DNA of 45,933 nucleotides from Xanthobacteraceae bacterium (GCA_028290465.1 JAQGJU010000093.1:1-45933), one strand, 5' to 3'. Positions 1-8,370 are shown, counted from the first letter of the stretch. The notes: generated by a model not told the origin, from the letters alone. Made by a program: numbers and translations.

Positions 1-572
1 TTGCCGGTGGCGCGGATCCAGACATGGAAGCGTCCGTCCTCGTACTTCTTGCCGAGATAGCGCTCGAACTCGACTGGGCGCAGCTCGATCGGCCGTTCGC
101 GTTCGAAATAGCGCCGCACCGGCTCCGGCATCATCGGCAGTACGCGGCTTTTGATCTCGGCTTCGCCGGGTAGATCCTCGGGCATCGGAACGTTCGGCAT
201 CCGGGCCTGATGCGACAGGCCGGGTTCGTCGCGATGGAACGAGACCATCATGGTGAAGATCGCATGGCCGTGCTGGATCGCGACCACGCGCCGCGTGGTG
301 AAGCTCTGGCCGTCCCGGATGCGGTCGACCTCATAGATGATCGGTACCTTCGGGTCGCCGGGCAGCAAAAAGTACGCGTGCAGGGAATGCGGTGGCTTGG
401 CCCCGGTATCGACGGTGCGGCACGCCGCGACCAGCGCCTGTCCGACCACCTGTCCGCCGAACACGCGCTGCCAGCCGTCCTGCGGGCTGCGGCCGCGGAA
501 CAGATTCTGCTCCAGCGTCTCGAGATCGAGAATGCTCAGGAGGTTTTGGACGGCTTTGGGCTGCTCGGACAT
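1..572 (-). CDS. tesB: Acyl-CoA thioesterase II (TesB), 3' part beyond the left edge
   Basis: The visible N-terminal 190 residues belong to a TesB-type acyl-CoA thioesterase, which hydrolyses acyl-CoA to free fatty acid and CoA in the cytoplasm. The start is the ATG at 572-570, giving MSEQPKAVQNLLSILDLE. The family signature LFRGRSPQDGWQRVFGGQVV lies near residues 27-46, followed by QALVAACRTV and LHAYFLLPGD, the first hot-dog fold. The part holding the second hot-dog fold lies outside the window; the family is normally about 285 residues. It is divergent from the UbiH-type gene, with 105 bp between the two starts. The Shine-Dalgarno is weak. Family is seen from motifs; substrate range cannot be inferred. 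Confidence 0.93.
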   Translation of the reverse strand, partial: MSEQPKAVQNLLSILDLETLEQNLFRGRSPQDGWQRVFGGQVVGQALVAACRTVDTGAKPPHSLHAYFLLPGDPKVPIIYEVDRIRDGQSFTTRRVVAIQHGHAIFTMMVSFHRDEPGLSHQARMPNVPMPEDLPGEAEIKSRVLPMMPEPVRRYFERERPIELRPVEFERYLGKKYEDGRFHVWIRATG

Positions 573-677
573 GGCTGATTGGACTCGCAGATGGGCAGCC
601 AGTCACGCGCGCGCGAGAGCCGAAGTCAAGGCGAGCGGGGTGCGGGCCGCGTCCCGCCGGGCTATAAGAAGGGCACC

Positions 678-1919
678 ATGACCGATGACCCCAAACCGAC
701 CCGTACCGATGTCCTGATTGCCGGCGGCGGCTTTGCCGGCCTCGCACTGGCGATCGCGCTGCGCCAGGGCCTCGGATCCTCTTTCGCCGTGACGGTGGCC
801 GATCCGGCTTTCGCCCGGACCGGGAACGGCGATGGCCGCGCCTCGGCGATCGCGGCGGCGGCGCGCCGGTTGTTCGAGACGCTCGGGGTGTGGGACGCGG
901 TCGCGGCGAGTGCGCAGCCGATCCTCGACATGGTGGTGACGGATTCAAAAGTCGACGACGCGATGCGGCCGACCTTCCTGACCTTCGACGGCGAAGTGTC
1001 GCCCGGCGAGCCATTCGCCCACATGATCGAGAACGCGCCGCTGATCGCGGCGCTCACGCAAAAGGCCAAGGCCGAAGGTGTCACGCTGCTGGCCGAGGCC
1101 GTCGCGACATTCGAACCGAAGGCCGTGGCGTCCCGGCTCGAAGTTCAGCTAGCTAAAAGCGGCACCGTCGCGACGCGCCTGCTGGTCGCGGCCGACGGCG
1201 CGCGGTCGAAAATCCGCGAGCGGGCCGGCATCGCGTCGCATGGCTGGGATTACGACCAGTCCGGCATCGTCACGACGGTGTCGCATGAGCGCGATCATCA
1301 TGGCCGCGCCGAAGAACATTTTCTGCCCGCCGGTCCGTTCGCGATCCTGCCGCTGACCGGCAAGCGTTCGTCGATCGTGTGGACCGAATCCAAGAAAGAA
1401 GCCGCGCGCATCGTCGCACTCAGCGACGCGGAATTTCACGTCGAGCTGGAACGCCGCTTCGGCCTGCATCTCGGCGATATCCAAGCGGTGGGGCCGCGCC
1501 GCGCGCATCCGCTCGGCCTGTCGGTCGCGCGCGATTTTATCGCCGACCGCATCGCACTGATCGGCGACGCCGCGCATGTGATTCACCCGATTGCCGGGCA
1601 GGGCCTGAATATGGGTCTGAAGGACGTCGCGGCGCTGGCCGAAGTGATCGTCGACGCGGCGCGCCTCGGGCTCGATCCCGGCACGCATGATGTGCTGGAG
1701 CGCTATCAGCGCTGGCGCCGCTTCGACACCGCTGCGATGGGCGTTGCGACCGACGGGCTCAATCGCCTGTTCTCCAACCGCTCCGACGTGCTGCGGCTGG
1801 TGCGCGATGTCGGGCTTGGGCTGGTCGACCGGCTGCCGGTGCTGAAGGGCTTGTTCATCCGCGAGGCAGCCGGGCTTGTCGGCGATGTGCCCAAGCTGCT
1901 GCGCGGGGAAGTGTTGTAG
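678..1919 (+). CDS. UbiH/UbiF/COQ6-family FAD-dependent monooxygenase (ubiquinone biosynthesis)
   Basis: A 413-residue flavoprotein hydroxylase of the UbiH/VisC/COQ6 family, which adds hydroxyl groups to the ubiquinone ring precursor using O2 and NAD(P)H at the inner face of the membrane. The FAD dinucleotide-binding site is DVLIAGGGFAGLALAIALR at residues 11-29. The DG motif is in LLVAADGARSKIRERAG, and the second FAD motif with the family signature is IGDAAHVIHPIAGQGLNMG near residues 295-313. The start chosen is the ATG at 678, preceded by AAGAAGGG and placing the Rossmann motif close to the N terminus; an in-frame TTG at 579 would add 33 unlikely residues. Which ring position is hydroxylated cannot be told from sequence, so no symbol is given. 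It converges on a GST gene across a palindromic repeat. Confidence 0.92.
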   Translation: MTDDPKPTRTDVLIAGGGFAGLALAIALRQGLGSSFAVTVADPAFARTGNGDGRASAIAAAARRLFETLGVWDAVAASAQPILDMVVTDSKVDDAMRPTFLTFDGEVSPGEPFAHMIENAPLIAALTQKAKAEGVTLLAEAVATFEPKAVASRLEVQLAKSGTVATRLLVAADGARSKIRERAGIASHGWDYDQSGIVTTVSHERDHHGRAEEHFLPAGPFAILPLTGKRSSIVWTESKKEAARIVALSDAEFHVELERRFGLHLGDIQAVGPRRAHPLGLSVARDFIADRIALIGDAAHVIHPIAGQGLNMGLKDVAALAEVIVDAARLGLDPGTHDVLERYQRWRRFDTAAMGVATDGLNRLFSNRSDVLRLVRDVGLGLVDRLPVLKGLFIREAAGLVGDVPKLLRGEVL

Positions 1920-1948
1920 GTTCAGACGTGCCGCGAATGCTGCAGGCT

Positions 1949-2058
1949 CCCTCTCCCTGTTAGGGAGAGGGTTGGGGTGAGGGTCTCTAGGACTCTCGAT
2001 AGTCAATCCCCCCTCACCCGGCTGCTTCGCAGCCGACCTCTCCCCACAGGGGAGAGGT
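1949..2058. repeat. Family A palindromic intergenic repeat
   Basis: Two hairpins, ccctctccctgttagggagaggg-like at 1949-1971 and acctctccccacaggggagaggt at 2036-2058, enclose ggggtgaggg and ccctcaccc arms. The whole unit is a large imperfect palindrome filling the gap between two convergent genes. Related copies lie at 15811, 32291 and 35985. The G+C-rich hairpins could end transcription from both sides, but there is no T tract. Confidence 0.8.
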
Positions 2059-2067
2059 GAAGAAAGT

Positions 2068-2694
2068 TTACGACAACGGCACACTGCCGACATGATCGTG
2101 GAACGCCTTGCGCTTTTCGATCAGCGCATACCAGCGCTCGAGGTTCGGCAGGTTCGGACGATCCGGCACCAGCAGGCGGAAGCGGTACGCCATCACGCCG
2201 ACCGGAATGTCGCCCATCGAAAACGCATCGCCGGCCATGTATTCGGTCTTGGCGAGCTGTGCGTCCATCATCTTCATCGCATTGGTGGTGGCGACCTTCG
2301 ACGTTTCGATCGCCGCGAGGTCGCGCTTTTCCGGCGCGATGCGAATGAGGCCCCAGAACATGTGGAAGATCGCCGGTCCGGCCACCGACAATTGCCAGTC
2401 CATCCATTGGCTGGCGAGCGCCCTCGTTTTCGGATCGGTCGGCTCCAGCGTGCCCTGGCCGTGCTTGTTGGCCAGATAGCGCACCACCGAATTGGATTCC
2501 CACAGCAGGAAGCCGTCGTCTTCTTCCAGCGTCGGCACCAGGCCGTTCGGATTCATGGCCAGATATTTCGGCTCCTTGTTGATGCCGAAGGCGCCGCCGC
2601 AATCGATGCGCTGATGCGGCAGGTTGAGTTCGCCGACCGCCCACATCGCCTTCTGCACATTGGACGACGTATTGCGCCCCCACATTTTCAGCAT
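2068..2694 (-). CDS. Glutathione S-transferase family protein
   Basis: A 208-residue cytosolic GST-fold protein that probably conjugates glutathione to an electrophile or acts in redox protection. The N-terminal thioredoxin-like domain reads MLKMWGRNTSSNVQKAMWAV, where the early Ser/Asn residues take the place of the usual activating residue. The glutathione-binding cis-proline and Ser motif follow in NPNGLVPTLE and WESNSVVRYLA. The all-helical C-terminal domain covers about residues 85-208. The start has AAGGAA eight bases upstream. It is preceded (in its own direction) by the Trm112-like gene, 44 bp away. Family membership is clear; the substrate is unknown. Confidence 0.92.
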   Translation of the reverse strand: MLKMWGRNTSSNVQKAMWAVGELNLPHQRIDCGGAFGINKEPKYLAMNPNGLVPTLEEDDGFLLWESNSVVRYLANKHGQGTLEPTDPKTRALASQWMDWQLSVAGPAIFHMFWGLIRIAPEKRDLAAIETSKVATTNAMKMMDAQLAKTEYMAGDAFSMGDIPVGVMAYRFRLLVPDRPNLPNLERWYALIEKRKAFHDHVGSVPLS

Positions 2695-2738
2695 GGTGTT
2701 TCCTTGGTTCGTTTCTTGATTGCAGCACTATCAGCGCG

Positions 2739-2957
2739 TCAGTCGATGTGACGGGCTTCCTCGGGCAGCATGATCGGAATGCCGTCGCGGATCGGATAGG
2801 CGAGTTTGGCCGCGCGGGAGATCAATTCCTGTTTCTCGGCGTCATATTCGAGCCGGGTCTTGGTCAGCGGGCAGACCAGGATTTCGAGCAGCTTGGGATC
2901 GACGGTGCGAGCATCCTGTGTACCAGCGGCATGCTCGGCGGGCGGGGTATCGGTCAT
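2739..2957 (-). CDS. Trm112 / UPF0434 family small protein
   Basis: A 72-residue protein of the Trm112-like UPF0434 family. The core reads [19 protein letters not shown], then [20 protein letters not shown] and LPEEAR, matching the family consensus. The N-terminal 20 residues are variable. Only one of the zinc-type cysteines (LVCP) is present, as in many bacterial members. The ATG at 2957 has GAAGGA upstream and gives the normal length; a longer reading frame to 3101 has no family support. In related genomes this gene tends to lie near the LON-domain and thioredoxin genes found here at 5.3-7 kb. Eukaryotic Trm112 activates methyltransferases; a similar partner role here is inference. Confidence 0.88.
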   Translation of the reverse strand: MTDTPPAEHAAGTQDARTVDPKLLEILVCPLTKTRLEYDAEKQELISRAAKLAYPIRDGIPIMLPEEARHID

Positions 2958-3007
2958 GGCGGCATTCCTTCGGCGGCGATCCAAACCAAGCGTCGCAACA
3001 ATTGATG

Positions 3008-3038
3008 CGTCATGGCCGGGACAAGCCCGGCCATGACG
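3008..3038. repeat. Family C hairpin repeat, single copy
   Basis: A perfect inverted repeat with 13-bp arms (cgtcatggccggg / cccggccatgacg) and a 5-nt loop. It is a relative of the repeats bounding the GIY-YIG gene at 21911 and 22343. It lies between the Trm112-like gene and infA. Confidence 0.8.
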
Positions 3039-3102
3039 ATGTTGAGAGGTGGTCATAGCACGACCAGTTCTGGCTGCTCTAGAACCAAAGGCCGCAGGCA
3101 TG

Positions 3103-3136
3103 AAAAAGGGCGGCGAACCCGGGTCCGCCGCCCTTT
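3103..3136 (-). terminator. Rho-independent terminator after infA
   Basis: Read on the minus strand, an 11-bp stem (AAAGGGCGGCG / CGCCGCCCTTT) with a 10-nt loop runs straight into further T residues, 20 bp past the infA stop. This is a classic intrinsic terminator and should end the rhlE-infA transcript. Confidence 0.85.
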
Positions 3137-3156
3137 GATATCGTCAAACCGTCGGC

Positions 3157-3432
3157 TTAGCGCCGGCGGAAATTCTGCCGCTTGGGCGGTCCGCCGGGCG
3201 CCACCGCGGCCCCGGTGCGGTGGCGGAAATTGATCCGGCCGCGATCGAGGTCATAAGGCGACATTTCGATCACGACGCGGTCGCCGACGCCGGTGCGGAT
3301 GCGGAATTTGCGCATCTTGCCCGACATGTAGGCGAGGACTTCGTGCTCGTTGTCGAGCTTCACCCGGTAGTTACCGTCCGGGAGAACCTCGGTCACGACG
3401 CCGTCGAATTCGAGCAACTCTTCCTTGGCCAT
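3157..3432 (-). CDS. infA: Translation initiation factor IF-1
   Basis: A 91-residue IF-1, an S1/OB-fold protein that binds the 30S A site during initiation. The core [20 protein letters not shown], then [21 protein letters not shown] and [18 protein letters not shown] with RGRINFRHR, is conserved along its length. Canonical IF-1 is about 72 residues; this one carries a further 19-residue basic, proline-rich tail ending PKRQNFRRR, a form seen in rhizobial relatives that often have a second, shorter infA. The ATG has GGAG eight bases upstream. Only 28 bp separate it from the rhlE stop, so the two are probably co-transcribed, and an intrinsic terminator follows. Confidence 0.97.
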   Translation of the reverse strand: MAKEELLEFDGVVTEVLPDGNYRVKLDNEHEVLAYMSGKMRKFRIRTGVGDRVVIEMSPYDLDRGRINFRHRTGAAVAPGGPPKRQNFRRR

Positions 3433-3460
3433 CTCGCGGCTCCGATCCGTCGTTTCTTAT

Positions 3461-4975
3461 TCAGCGCGGCGCACGGCGTTCGCCGGTCGCCCCTTCGGGA
3501 CGATGCGACGGCGCCGGCTTGCGGTGCATGAAACCGACATTACCCAGACCTGTGTCGCCTGCAACTGCCGGAGCAGACTGGCGGTCGGTTTGGTCCGGAC
3601 GGCGGCCATTGCCGTTACCATTGCCGTTCTGCCGCGGCGGACGTCCGCCGGACTTGTTCTCGGACGGCCGGGCTTCGCCGGCGCGGTGTTCAGTGGGGCG
3701 GTGCTCAGAGCGCCGTCCGCCGCCATTGCCGCCGGGGCGGGAATTGCTGCGCGGGGCGCCGTTGTTGCTGCGGCCTTCCGGACGCCGTTCGCCCTGCGGA
3801 CGGCTCTGGCGCGGAGCCGGAGCCTCGTCGGACGATTCGGTCTTCACGCCGCGCTGGTCGGTCGCCGGGATGGTGATCCGGATCAGCTTTTCGATGGCGC
3901 GCAGCAGCGGCCGGTCCTCGCTCTCGCAGAACGAGATCGCGATGCCCTCGGCGCCGGCGCGCGCGGTGCGGCCGATGCGGTGGACGTAGCTTTCCGGAAC
4001 GTGCGGCAGGTCGAAATTGAACACATGGGAGATGCCGTCGACGTCGATGCCGCGGGCCGCGATGTCGGTCGCCACCAGCGTGCGAATGCTGCCGGCGCGG
4101 AAGGCCGCCAGGACGCGCTCGCGCTGGCCTTGCGACTTGTTGCCGTGGATCGCCTCGGCCGCGATGCCCTTGCCGACCAGGGTGCGAACGACCTTATCGG
4201 CGCCGCGCTTGGTACGGGTGAACACCAGCGCGCGATCGATCGCGGCTTCCTTCTTCAGCATGTCGGCCAGCAGATTGGCCTTGCTGCCGCGGTCGACGTG
4301 GATCACCTGCTGGGCGATGCGCTCGACCGTGGTGGCTTCCGGCGTCACGGCGACGCGCACTGGATCCTTCAGCATGGCGGCGGCGAGTTCGCTGACATCC
4401 TTGGCCATGGTGGCCGAGAAGAACAGGTTCTGGCGCTTGCTGGGCAGCTTGGAGATGATGGTGCGGATGTCGTGGATGAAGCCCATGTCGAGCATGCGGT
4501 CGGCTTCATCGAGCACGAACACGTCGACCTGATCGAGCCGCACCGCGCTCATGCGGACCAGATCGAGCAGACGGCCCGGCGTTGCCACCAGCACTTCGAC
4601 GCCGTTGTTGAGGGCGCGGACCTGACGGTTGATCGGCACGCCGCCGATCGCCAGCGTGGCGGTCGGGCGCATGTATTTGCCGTAGGTGACGAAGCTTTCC
4701 AGGATCTGCGCGGAAAGTTCGCGGGTCGGGCTCAGCACCAGCACGCGGCAGGCGCGGCGCTCGGGGCGCGGCCGGTTCTCGCCGATGCGATGCAGGATCG
4801 GCAGCGCGAACGCGGCGGTCTTGCCGGTGCCGGTCTGCGCGATGCCGACGACGTCGCGGGCGGCGATGACGTGCGGGATGGTCTGGGCCTGAATCGGGGT
4901 GGGGGTCGTGTATTGCGCGTCAGTCAGAGCGCGCAGAATCGGCTCAGCGAGGCCGAGTTCGGTAAAAGAGGTCAA
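3461..4975 (-). CDS. rhlE: DEAD-box ATP-dependent RNA helicase, RhlE type
   Basis: A 504-residue DEAD-box helicase that unwinds short RNA duplexes in the cytoplasm, typically in ribosome assembly, RNA decay and cold growth. In order: Q motif TTPTPIQAQTIP near 23-34, Walker A AQTGTGKT at 46-53, PTREL, TPGR, DEAD at 156-159, SAT at 187-189, then the second RecA domain with RGIDV and HRIGRTAR. The last 130 or so residues form an Arg/Gly/Pro/Asn-rich RNA-binding tail. The start codon is TTG at 4975: an in-frame TGA lies two codons upstream and the product MTSFTELGLAEPILRAL matches the family. It leads infA and has a long leader upstream. Confidence 0.95.
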   Translation of the reverse strand: MTSFTELGLAEPILRALTDAQYTTPTPIQAQTIPHVIAARDVVGIAQTGTGKTAAFALPILHRIGENRPRPERRACRVLVLSPTRELSAQILESFVTYGKYMRPTATLAIGGVPINRQVRALNNGVEVLVATPGRLLDLVRMSAVRLDQVDVFVLDEADRMLDMGFIHDIRTIISKLPSKRQNLFFSATMAKDVSELAAAMLKDPVRVAVTPEATTVERIAQQVIHVDRGSKANLLADMLKKEAAIDRALVFTRTKRGADKVVRTLVGKGIAAEAIHGNKSQGQRERVLAAFRAGSIRTLVATDIAARGIDVDGISHVFNFDLPHVPESYVHRIGRTARAGAEGIAISFCESEDRPLLRAIEKLIRITIPATDQRGVKTESSDEAPAPRQSRPQGERRPEGRSNNGAPRSNSRPGGNGGGRRSEHRPTEHRAGEARPSENKSGGRPPRQNGNGNGNGRRPDQTDRQSAPAVAGDTGLGNVGFMHRKPAPSHRPEGATGERRAPR

Positions 4976-5175
4976 AAATCAATCTTTCATATACTTGCGA
5001 GACGCAATGACGCCGTCCGGCGCCCGACAGCGTTTCGCTGGGGGAACGAGACACCCCGCGTGTTCTGGGCTGTCGGATGGTCAATTGTTGGATGCAAACG
5101 GGTCGAAGACCAAGACGTGGAATTCGTGCACGCGACCCGCAACCGGCGCCAAGGCCATTGCTCTCAACTCCGGGG

Positions 5176-5204
5176 TAGATAGCCCGGCAATGCGTGTAAT
5201 TCAA
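5176..5204 (-). promoter_or_regulatory. Candidate sigma-70-type promoter for rhlE-infA
   Basis: On the minus strand TTGAAT and TATCTA are separated by exactly 17 bp, the best housekeeping-type promoter I see in the 346-bp gap 4976-5321. Transcription would start near 5169 and give a leader of about 190 nt before the TTG start of rhlE. The rest of the gap holds no convincing gene: the minus-strand open frame at 4944-5204 has no ribosome-binding site or family match. A hairpin repeat lies at 5278-5305. Confidence 0.4.
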
Positions 5205-5277
5205 GGCAAATCGTGCGCCAGTACCGCTATGGCCGGCCTAAATGGCGGATTTAGCTGGGGTTTTGGTTAGCGCTCTT

Positions 5278-5305
5278 ATCCCTCCCCCGCAGGCGGGGGA
5301 GGGAT
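5278..5305. repeat. Family B half-repeat hairpin
   Basis: A perfect inverted repeat with 13-bp arms (atccctcccccgc / gcgggggagggat) lies 16 bp past the stop of the LON-domain gene. It matches the first hairpin of the family B repeats at 35193, 35471 and 43648. It has no T run, but its position would suit a transcript-end hairpin. Confidence 0.8.
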
Positions 5306-5321
5306 TGCTCAGCATGCTTGG

Positions 5322-5993
5322 CTACTGCAGCGTGCTCTCGCCCGAATCCGTCTTGGCGAGTTCCATCTCAGTCACCGCGACCAGGATCTCGGCGCGGGTC
5401 TTGAGATCCGGCGCCTCCAGCAGCGCCTGTTTCTCGGGCGCCCCATAGGGCGACATCATGGCCAGCGCATTGACCAGCGCCTCGTTCGGCGCGTTCTCGA
5501 TGCCGTCCCAGTCGGCCTTGAGATTATTGGCCTCGAGAAAACCCGTCAGCGCGTGCAGCAATTCCTTGCGGTTGACGTCCTCTTCGCCCTTGCGGGCGAC
5601 GAAGTCGTCGGCGAACGACGCATAGGTGACGCGGCACTGGCGATACGGTGTGAGCACCGACAGCTCGTCCTCGACGCGAAAGCGCGTGATGCCGGTGAGC
5701 TGAATGAGATAACGGCCGTCGCCGCTCTCGGCGAACTGGCTGATGCGGCCGACGCAGCCGACCTTATAGAGATGCGGCCGCTGCTCGGTGCCGGGATGCG
5801 TGCTGTCCGGCTGAATCATGCCGATCAGCCGGTGGCCGCTTTTCAGCGTATCGTCGATCATCGCCAGATAGCGCGGCTCGAAAATGTTCAGCGGCATCTG
5901 GCCGCGCGGCAGCAGCAGCGCGCCCGGCAGCGGAAACACCGGAATCACGGCCGGCAGATCGTCCGGCCCGTCATAGCTGACATTCATCGGCAT
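5322..5993 (-). CDS. LON substrate-binding-domain protein (peptidase S16 N-terminal-like)
   Basis: A 223-residue stand-alone LON N-terminal domain protein without ATPase or protease modules. The pattern is typical: AVIPVFPLPGALLLPRGQMP near residues 14-33, then LNIFEPRYLAMIDD, GRISQFAESGDGRYLIQLTG and RFRVEDEL. The C-terminal half is helical and contains the short motif MSPYGAPEKQALLEA. In Lon this domain recognises substrates; the role of free-standing versions is not established. The start ATG at 5993 has AGGAG nine bases upstream; a second ATG two codons later is possible. It follows the CnoX-like gene by 45 bp and is probably its operon partner, which would fit a protein quality-control function (inference). 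Confidence 0.93.
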   Translation of the reverse strand: MPMNVSYDGPDDLPAVIPVFPLPGALLLPRGQMPLNIFEPRYLAMIDDTLKSGHRLIGMIQPDSTHPGTEQRPHLYKVGCVGRISQFAESGDGRYLIQLTGITRFRVEDELSVLTPYRQCRVTYASFADDFVARKGEEDVNRKELLHALTGFLEANNLKADWDGIENAPNEALVNALAMMSPYGAPEKQALLEAPDLKTRAEILVAVTEMELAKTDSGESTLQ

Positions 5994-6038
5994 GGCCGCA
6001 CACTCCTGAATGCGTTGCGTCGCGACCCGCTGTTCGCC

Positions 6039-6950
6039 TTATGAGAACAGCACCGACGACAACTTCTTGCGGCCGTCGATGGTTGCCTCGTCGGTCGCGC
6101 CCCAGGCGTCGAAGAACTGCACGAGCTGCTTGCGCGCGCCGTCGTCGTTCCATTTGCGATCGCGCTTCACGATCGAGATCAGATGATCGACCGCTTCCAG
6201 GCGCTTGCCCTGGCCGTTCAGCGCGACCGCGAGATCGAAGCGCGCCTGATGGTCGAGCGGATCGGCCGCGACTTTCTGTTCAAGCTCGGTGACCGGGCCG
6301 AGCGACTTGGCCTGTTCGGCGAGTTCGAGTGCCGCGCGCGCCGCCGCGACCGCACTATCGGCGTGCTTGTCTTCCGGGATCAGATCGAGCGTCTGCCTGG
6401 CCTCATCGAGCGCGCCCGCCGCCACATAGGCGCGGACCAGGCCGGCGAGCGCGGCCAGGTTGTTGGCGTCCGTCGCCAGCACCTGGGCGAAGATCGCGGC
6501 GGCGCCGTCCACGTCGCCGGCCGCCATCGCGGCGTCGGCGGCCTTCAGCAAGTCGGCGTCGCCGCCGTCCAGCTTGCCCTTGATGATCCGCTCGATGAAC
6601 GCCGTGACCTGGCTCTCGGGCAGCGCGCCCATGAAGCCGTCGGCCGGCTGGCCGTCGACGAAGGCGATGACGGCCGGGATCGACTGGATGCCCATCTGGC
6701 CCGGGATCGCCGGGTCCTTGTCGATGTCCATCTTGACCAGCTTCACCTTGCCCTTGGCGGCTTTGACGGCCTTTTCCAGCGCCGGGGTCAGCTGCTTGCA
6801 CGGGCCGCACCACGGCGCCCAGAAATCGACCAGCACCGGCTGGCGCTTCGATTCCTCGATGACGTCCTTCATGAACGCCGCCGTGGTGGTGTCCTTGATC
6901 AGGGTGTCGGCGCCGGCTGGCGCGAGTTCACCGGTCTGCAGCATGCTCAT
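6039..6950 (-). CDS. cnoX: Thioredoxin-domain chaperone of the CnoX/YbbN type
   Basis: A 303-residue cytoplasmic protein with an N-terminal thioredoxin domain followed by TPR-like helices. The redox motif is FWAPWCGPCK, Cys48 and Cys51, with the cis-proline in GIQSIPAVIAF. Residues from about 125 to the end carry the YbbN tetratricopeptide region (AAGDVDGAAAIFAQVLATD, and so on). In E. coli, CnoX links GroEL to oxidative protection of client proteins, and there the motif lacks one cysteine; here both are present, so true disulfide exchange is possible. The start is the ATG at 6950; one at 6944 is two codons downstream. The LON-domain gene follows closely. Confidence 0.92.
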   Translation of the reverse strand: MSMLQTGELAPAGADTLIKDTTTAAFMKDVIEESKRQPVLVDFWAPWCGPCKQLTPALEKAVKAAKGKVKLVKMDIDKDPAIPGQMGIQSIPAVIAFVDGQPADGFMGALPESQVTAFIERIIKGKLDGGDADLLKAADAAMAAGDVDGAAAIFAQVLATDANNLAALAGLVRAYVAAGALDEARQTLDLIPEDKHADSAVAAARAALELAEQAKSLGPVTELEQKVAADPLDHQARFDLAVALNGQGKRLEAVDHLISIVKRDRKWNDDGARKQLVQFFDAWGATDEATIDGRKKLSSVLFS

Positions 6951-7034
6951 CCTTGGCCCCCTGGAGACAGCGCGCGCGGCGCCTCGTTTCGCCTGACTAA
7001 ATGGTGGACGGGGCGCGGGAATGCAATCGCGGCG

Positions 7035-7553
7035 TTATTCCTCCGGCATGGCCGGCGGGTTGGCGGCCCGCTCGATCCGGGGCAAATGGTCGGTCGATTC
7101 CAGGAACCGGACGAGATCCTCGCGGCCGATCGAGGTCGTCATGGTGTTGGTCAGCGGGTGGCAGTTGATGGTGTCGTGCGCCATCAGGTCGGCGTCGAGA
7201 ATCACCTGGACCCGCAAACCGACGTCGTTGAGTGCCCCGAACGCCGTCACCGAGCCGGGCTCGACGCCGAGCAGTTCCCGCATCAGGTCGGCCGAGCCGA
7301 ACGACAGCCGGCCGGTCGCGCCGAGCAGCCGGTGCAGCGATTTCAGCTCGATCTTGGCGTCTTCCAGCGCCACCACCAGATACAGCGCGTCCTTTTTATC
7401 CTTCAGGAACAGGTTCTTGGTGTGCCCGCCCGGAATGGCGCCGCGCAGCGCCTGGCTCTGCTCGACCGTGAACAGGGGCGGGTGGCTGACCGTCGGGTGC
7501 GCGATGCCGAGCCGGTCCAGAGTGGCAAACAGGTCGTCAGGGCTGGCCGGCAT
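7035..7553 (-). CDS. Prolyl-tRNA editing protein (ProXp/PrdX type, YbaK fold)
   Basis: A 172-residue free-standing editing domain that hydrolyses mischarged aminoacyl-tRNA(Pro), most likely Ala-tRNA(Pro). Diagnostic stretches are HPTVSHPPLFTVEQSQ near residues 17-32, GGHTKNLFLKDKK with the conserved Lys of the YbaK fold, LSFGSADLMRELLGVEPGSV, FGALNDVGLRVQV and INCHPLTNTMTTSI. The start at 7553 matches family length; a frame open to 7700 adds 49 residues without similarity. It is transcribed away from the tRNA-Gly gene. The Ala-specific (PrdX) subgroup is my reading from the overall pattern; other ProXp subgroups are the alternative. Confidence 0.88.
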   Translation of the reverse strand: MPASPDDLFATLDRLGIAHPTVSHPPLFTVEQSQALRGAIPGGHTKNLFLKDKKDALYLVVALEDAKIELKSLHRLLGATGRLSFGSADLMRELLGVEPGSVTAFGALNDVGLRVQVILDADLMAHDTINCHPLTNTMTTSIGREDLVRFLESTDHLPRIERAANPPAMPEE

Positions 7554-7652
7554 TGGGAACTCGCGGGGGTGGGGAGGAGGCGCTTTAGGCGCCCGAATAC
7601 CGCTCCGAGGGGGCCGAGGGAAGCCGGATCGGATTTGGAGGGGCCAGCCCTG

Positions 7653-7681
7653 TTGCAAAGCCGCAGCGCATTTGGCATACG
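7653..7681 (+). promoter_or_regulatory. Candidate promoter of tRNA-Gly
   Basis: TTGCAA and CATACG are spaced by 17 bp and would start transcription about 37 nt before the tRNA. A small hairpin (ggcggg / cccgcc, 7692-7708) lies in the leader. This is a consensus-based call only. Confidence 0.35.
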
Positions 7682-7724
7682 GTCCGTCTCGGCGGGTCAC
7701 GTCCCGCCGTTACCCACTACGGAT

Positions 7725-7799
<75 letters not shown>

Positions 7800-8130
7800 A
7801 AGTTGGCTAATTTGGCGAATCGCTAGAACCGATCCGACTCGCCGTCAGTTTCCAGTTTGTAAATTACAGCACGATTTCAAGCGGTTAGACGGACGATTTG
7901 CGTCGGTCTTGCGCAGGCTTGACGTGCAGGTTCCGAGTCTGTTCTCAATATATACGACGTGAGAATCGATGAGGCCACCAGATGTGGCGTCCGGTGGCCC
8001 CCTCTCGATTGTCACTCCGCGTATTTAGCGAACCGCGCGGAATGGGCCTGTGAGACCGATCGGATTGAATCCGACTCGATTCGCCTAAGTCAAGCGGTTC
8101 GCGCCTTGGTTGAATAGGAGCGAACCCGCT
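7800..8130. other. 331-bp gap after tRNA-Gly, no gene found
   Basis: More AT-rich than the flanking chromosome. No open frame here has a ribosome-binding site or family resemblance; the minus-strand frame 7945-8250 lacks support. A short motif, tcaagcggtt, occurs twice (near 7877 and 8091). I see no clear promoter or terminator. Confidence 0.5.
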
Positions 8131-8370
8131 ATGGCACTCTACAAGCACTCGCAATACATCGCCCACAACAGCGATGAGATCTTCGACCAAGAGCACACGC
8201 CTGGAACCGGCGCCCCAAGGTCGGGCATTTATCGCTGTATGGGATGTCAACGTGAGGTGGCATCAAATCAGGGCCAGCCGCTGCCTCCGCAAAACGATCA
8301 CCAGCATGGTCAGACGCAAGGCTCTATTCGTTGGAAACTCGTGGTCTACGCCGATCACCGAGAAAAGTAA
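8131..8370 (+). CDS. Small conserved-looking protein with GIYRCMGC motif
   Basis: A 79-residue protein starting at the ATG at 8131, with AGGAG eleven bases upstream. It reads MALYKHSQYIAHNSDEIFDQ, then PGTGAPRSGIYRCMGCQREV and LPPQNDHQHGQTQGSIRWKL. The CMGC pair (residues about 37-40) and the later His cluster look like half of a zinc site. I recall short proteobacterial proteins with the same APxSGIYRCxxCGxE and LPPQNHHQH pattern, but no established function. It is followed 10 bp later by a strong intrinsic terminator, so it is its own transcription unit. Frame, ribosome-binding site and terminator make it a credible gene; its role is unknown. Confidence 0.75.
   Translation: MALYKHSQYIAHNSDEIFDQEHTPGTGAPRSGIYRCMGCQREVASNQGQPLPPQNDHQHGQTQGSIRWKLVVYADHREK

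Noticed and set aside
3425-5182. 585-residue plus-strand frame opposite rhlE
   Set aside because: Antisense shadow of the helicase with Arg/Asp-rich composition.
4944-5204. 86-residue minus-strand frame in the rhlE leader
   Set aside because: No ribosome-binding site, no family resemblance, and it overlaps the better-supported promoter and leader.
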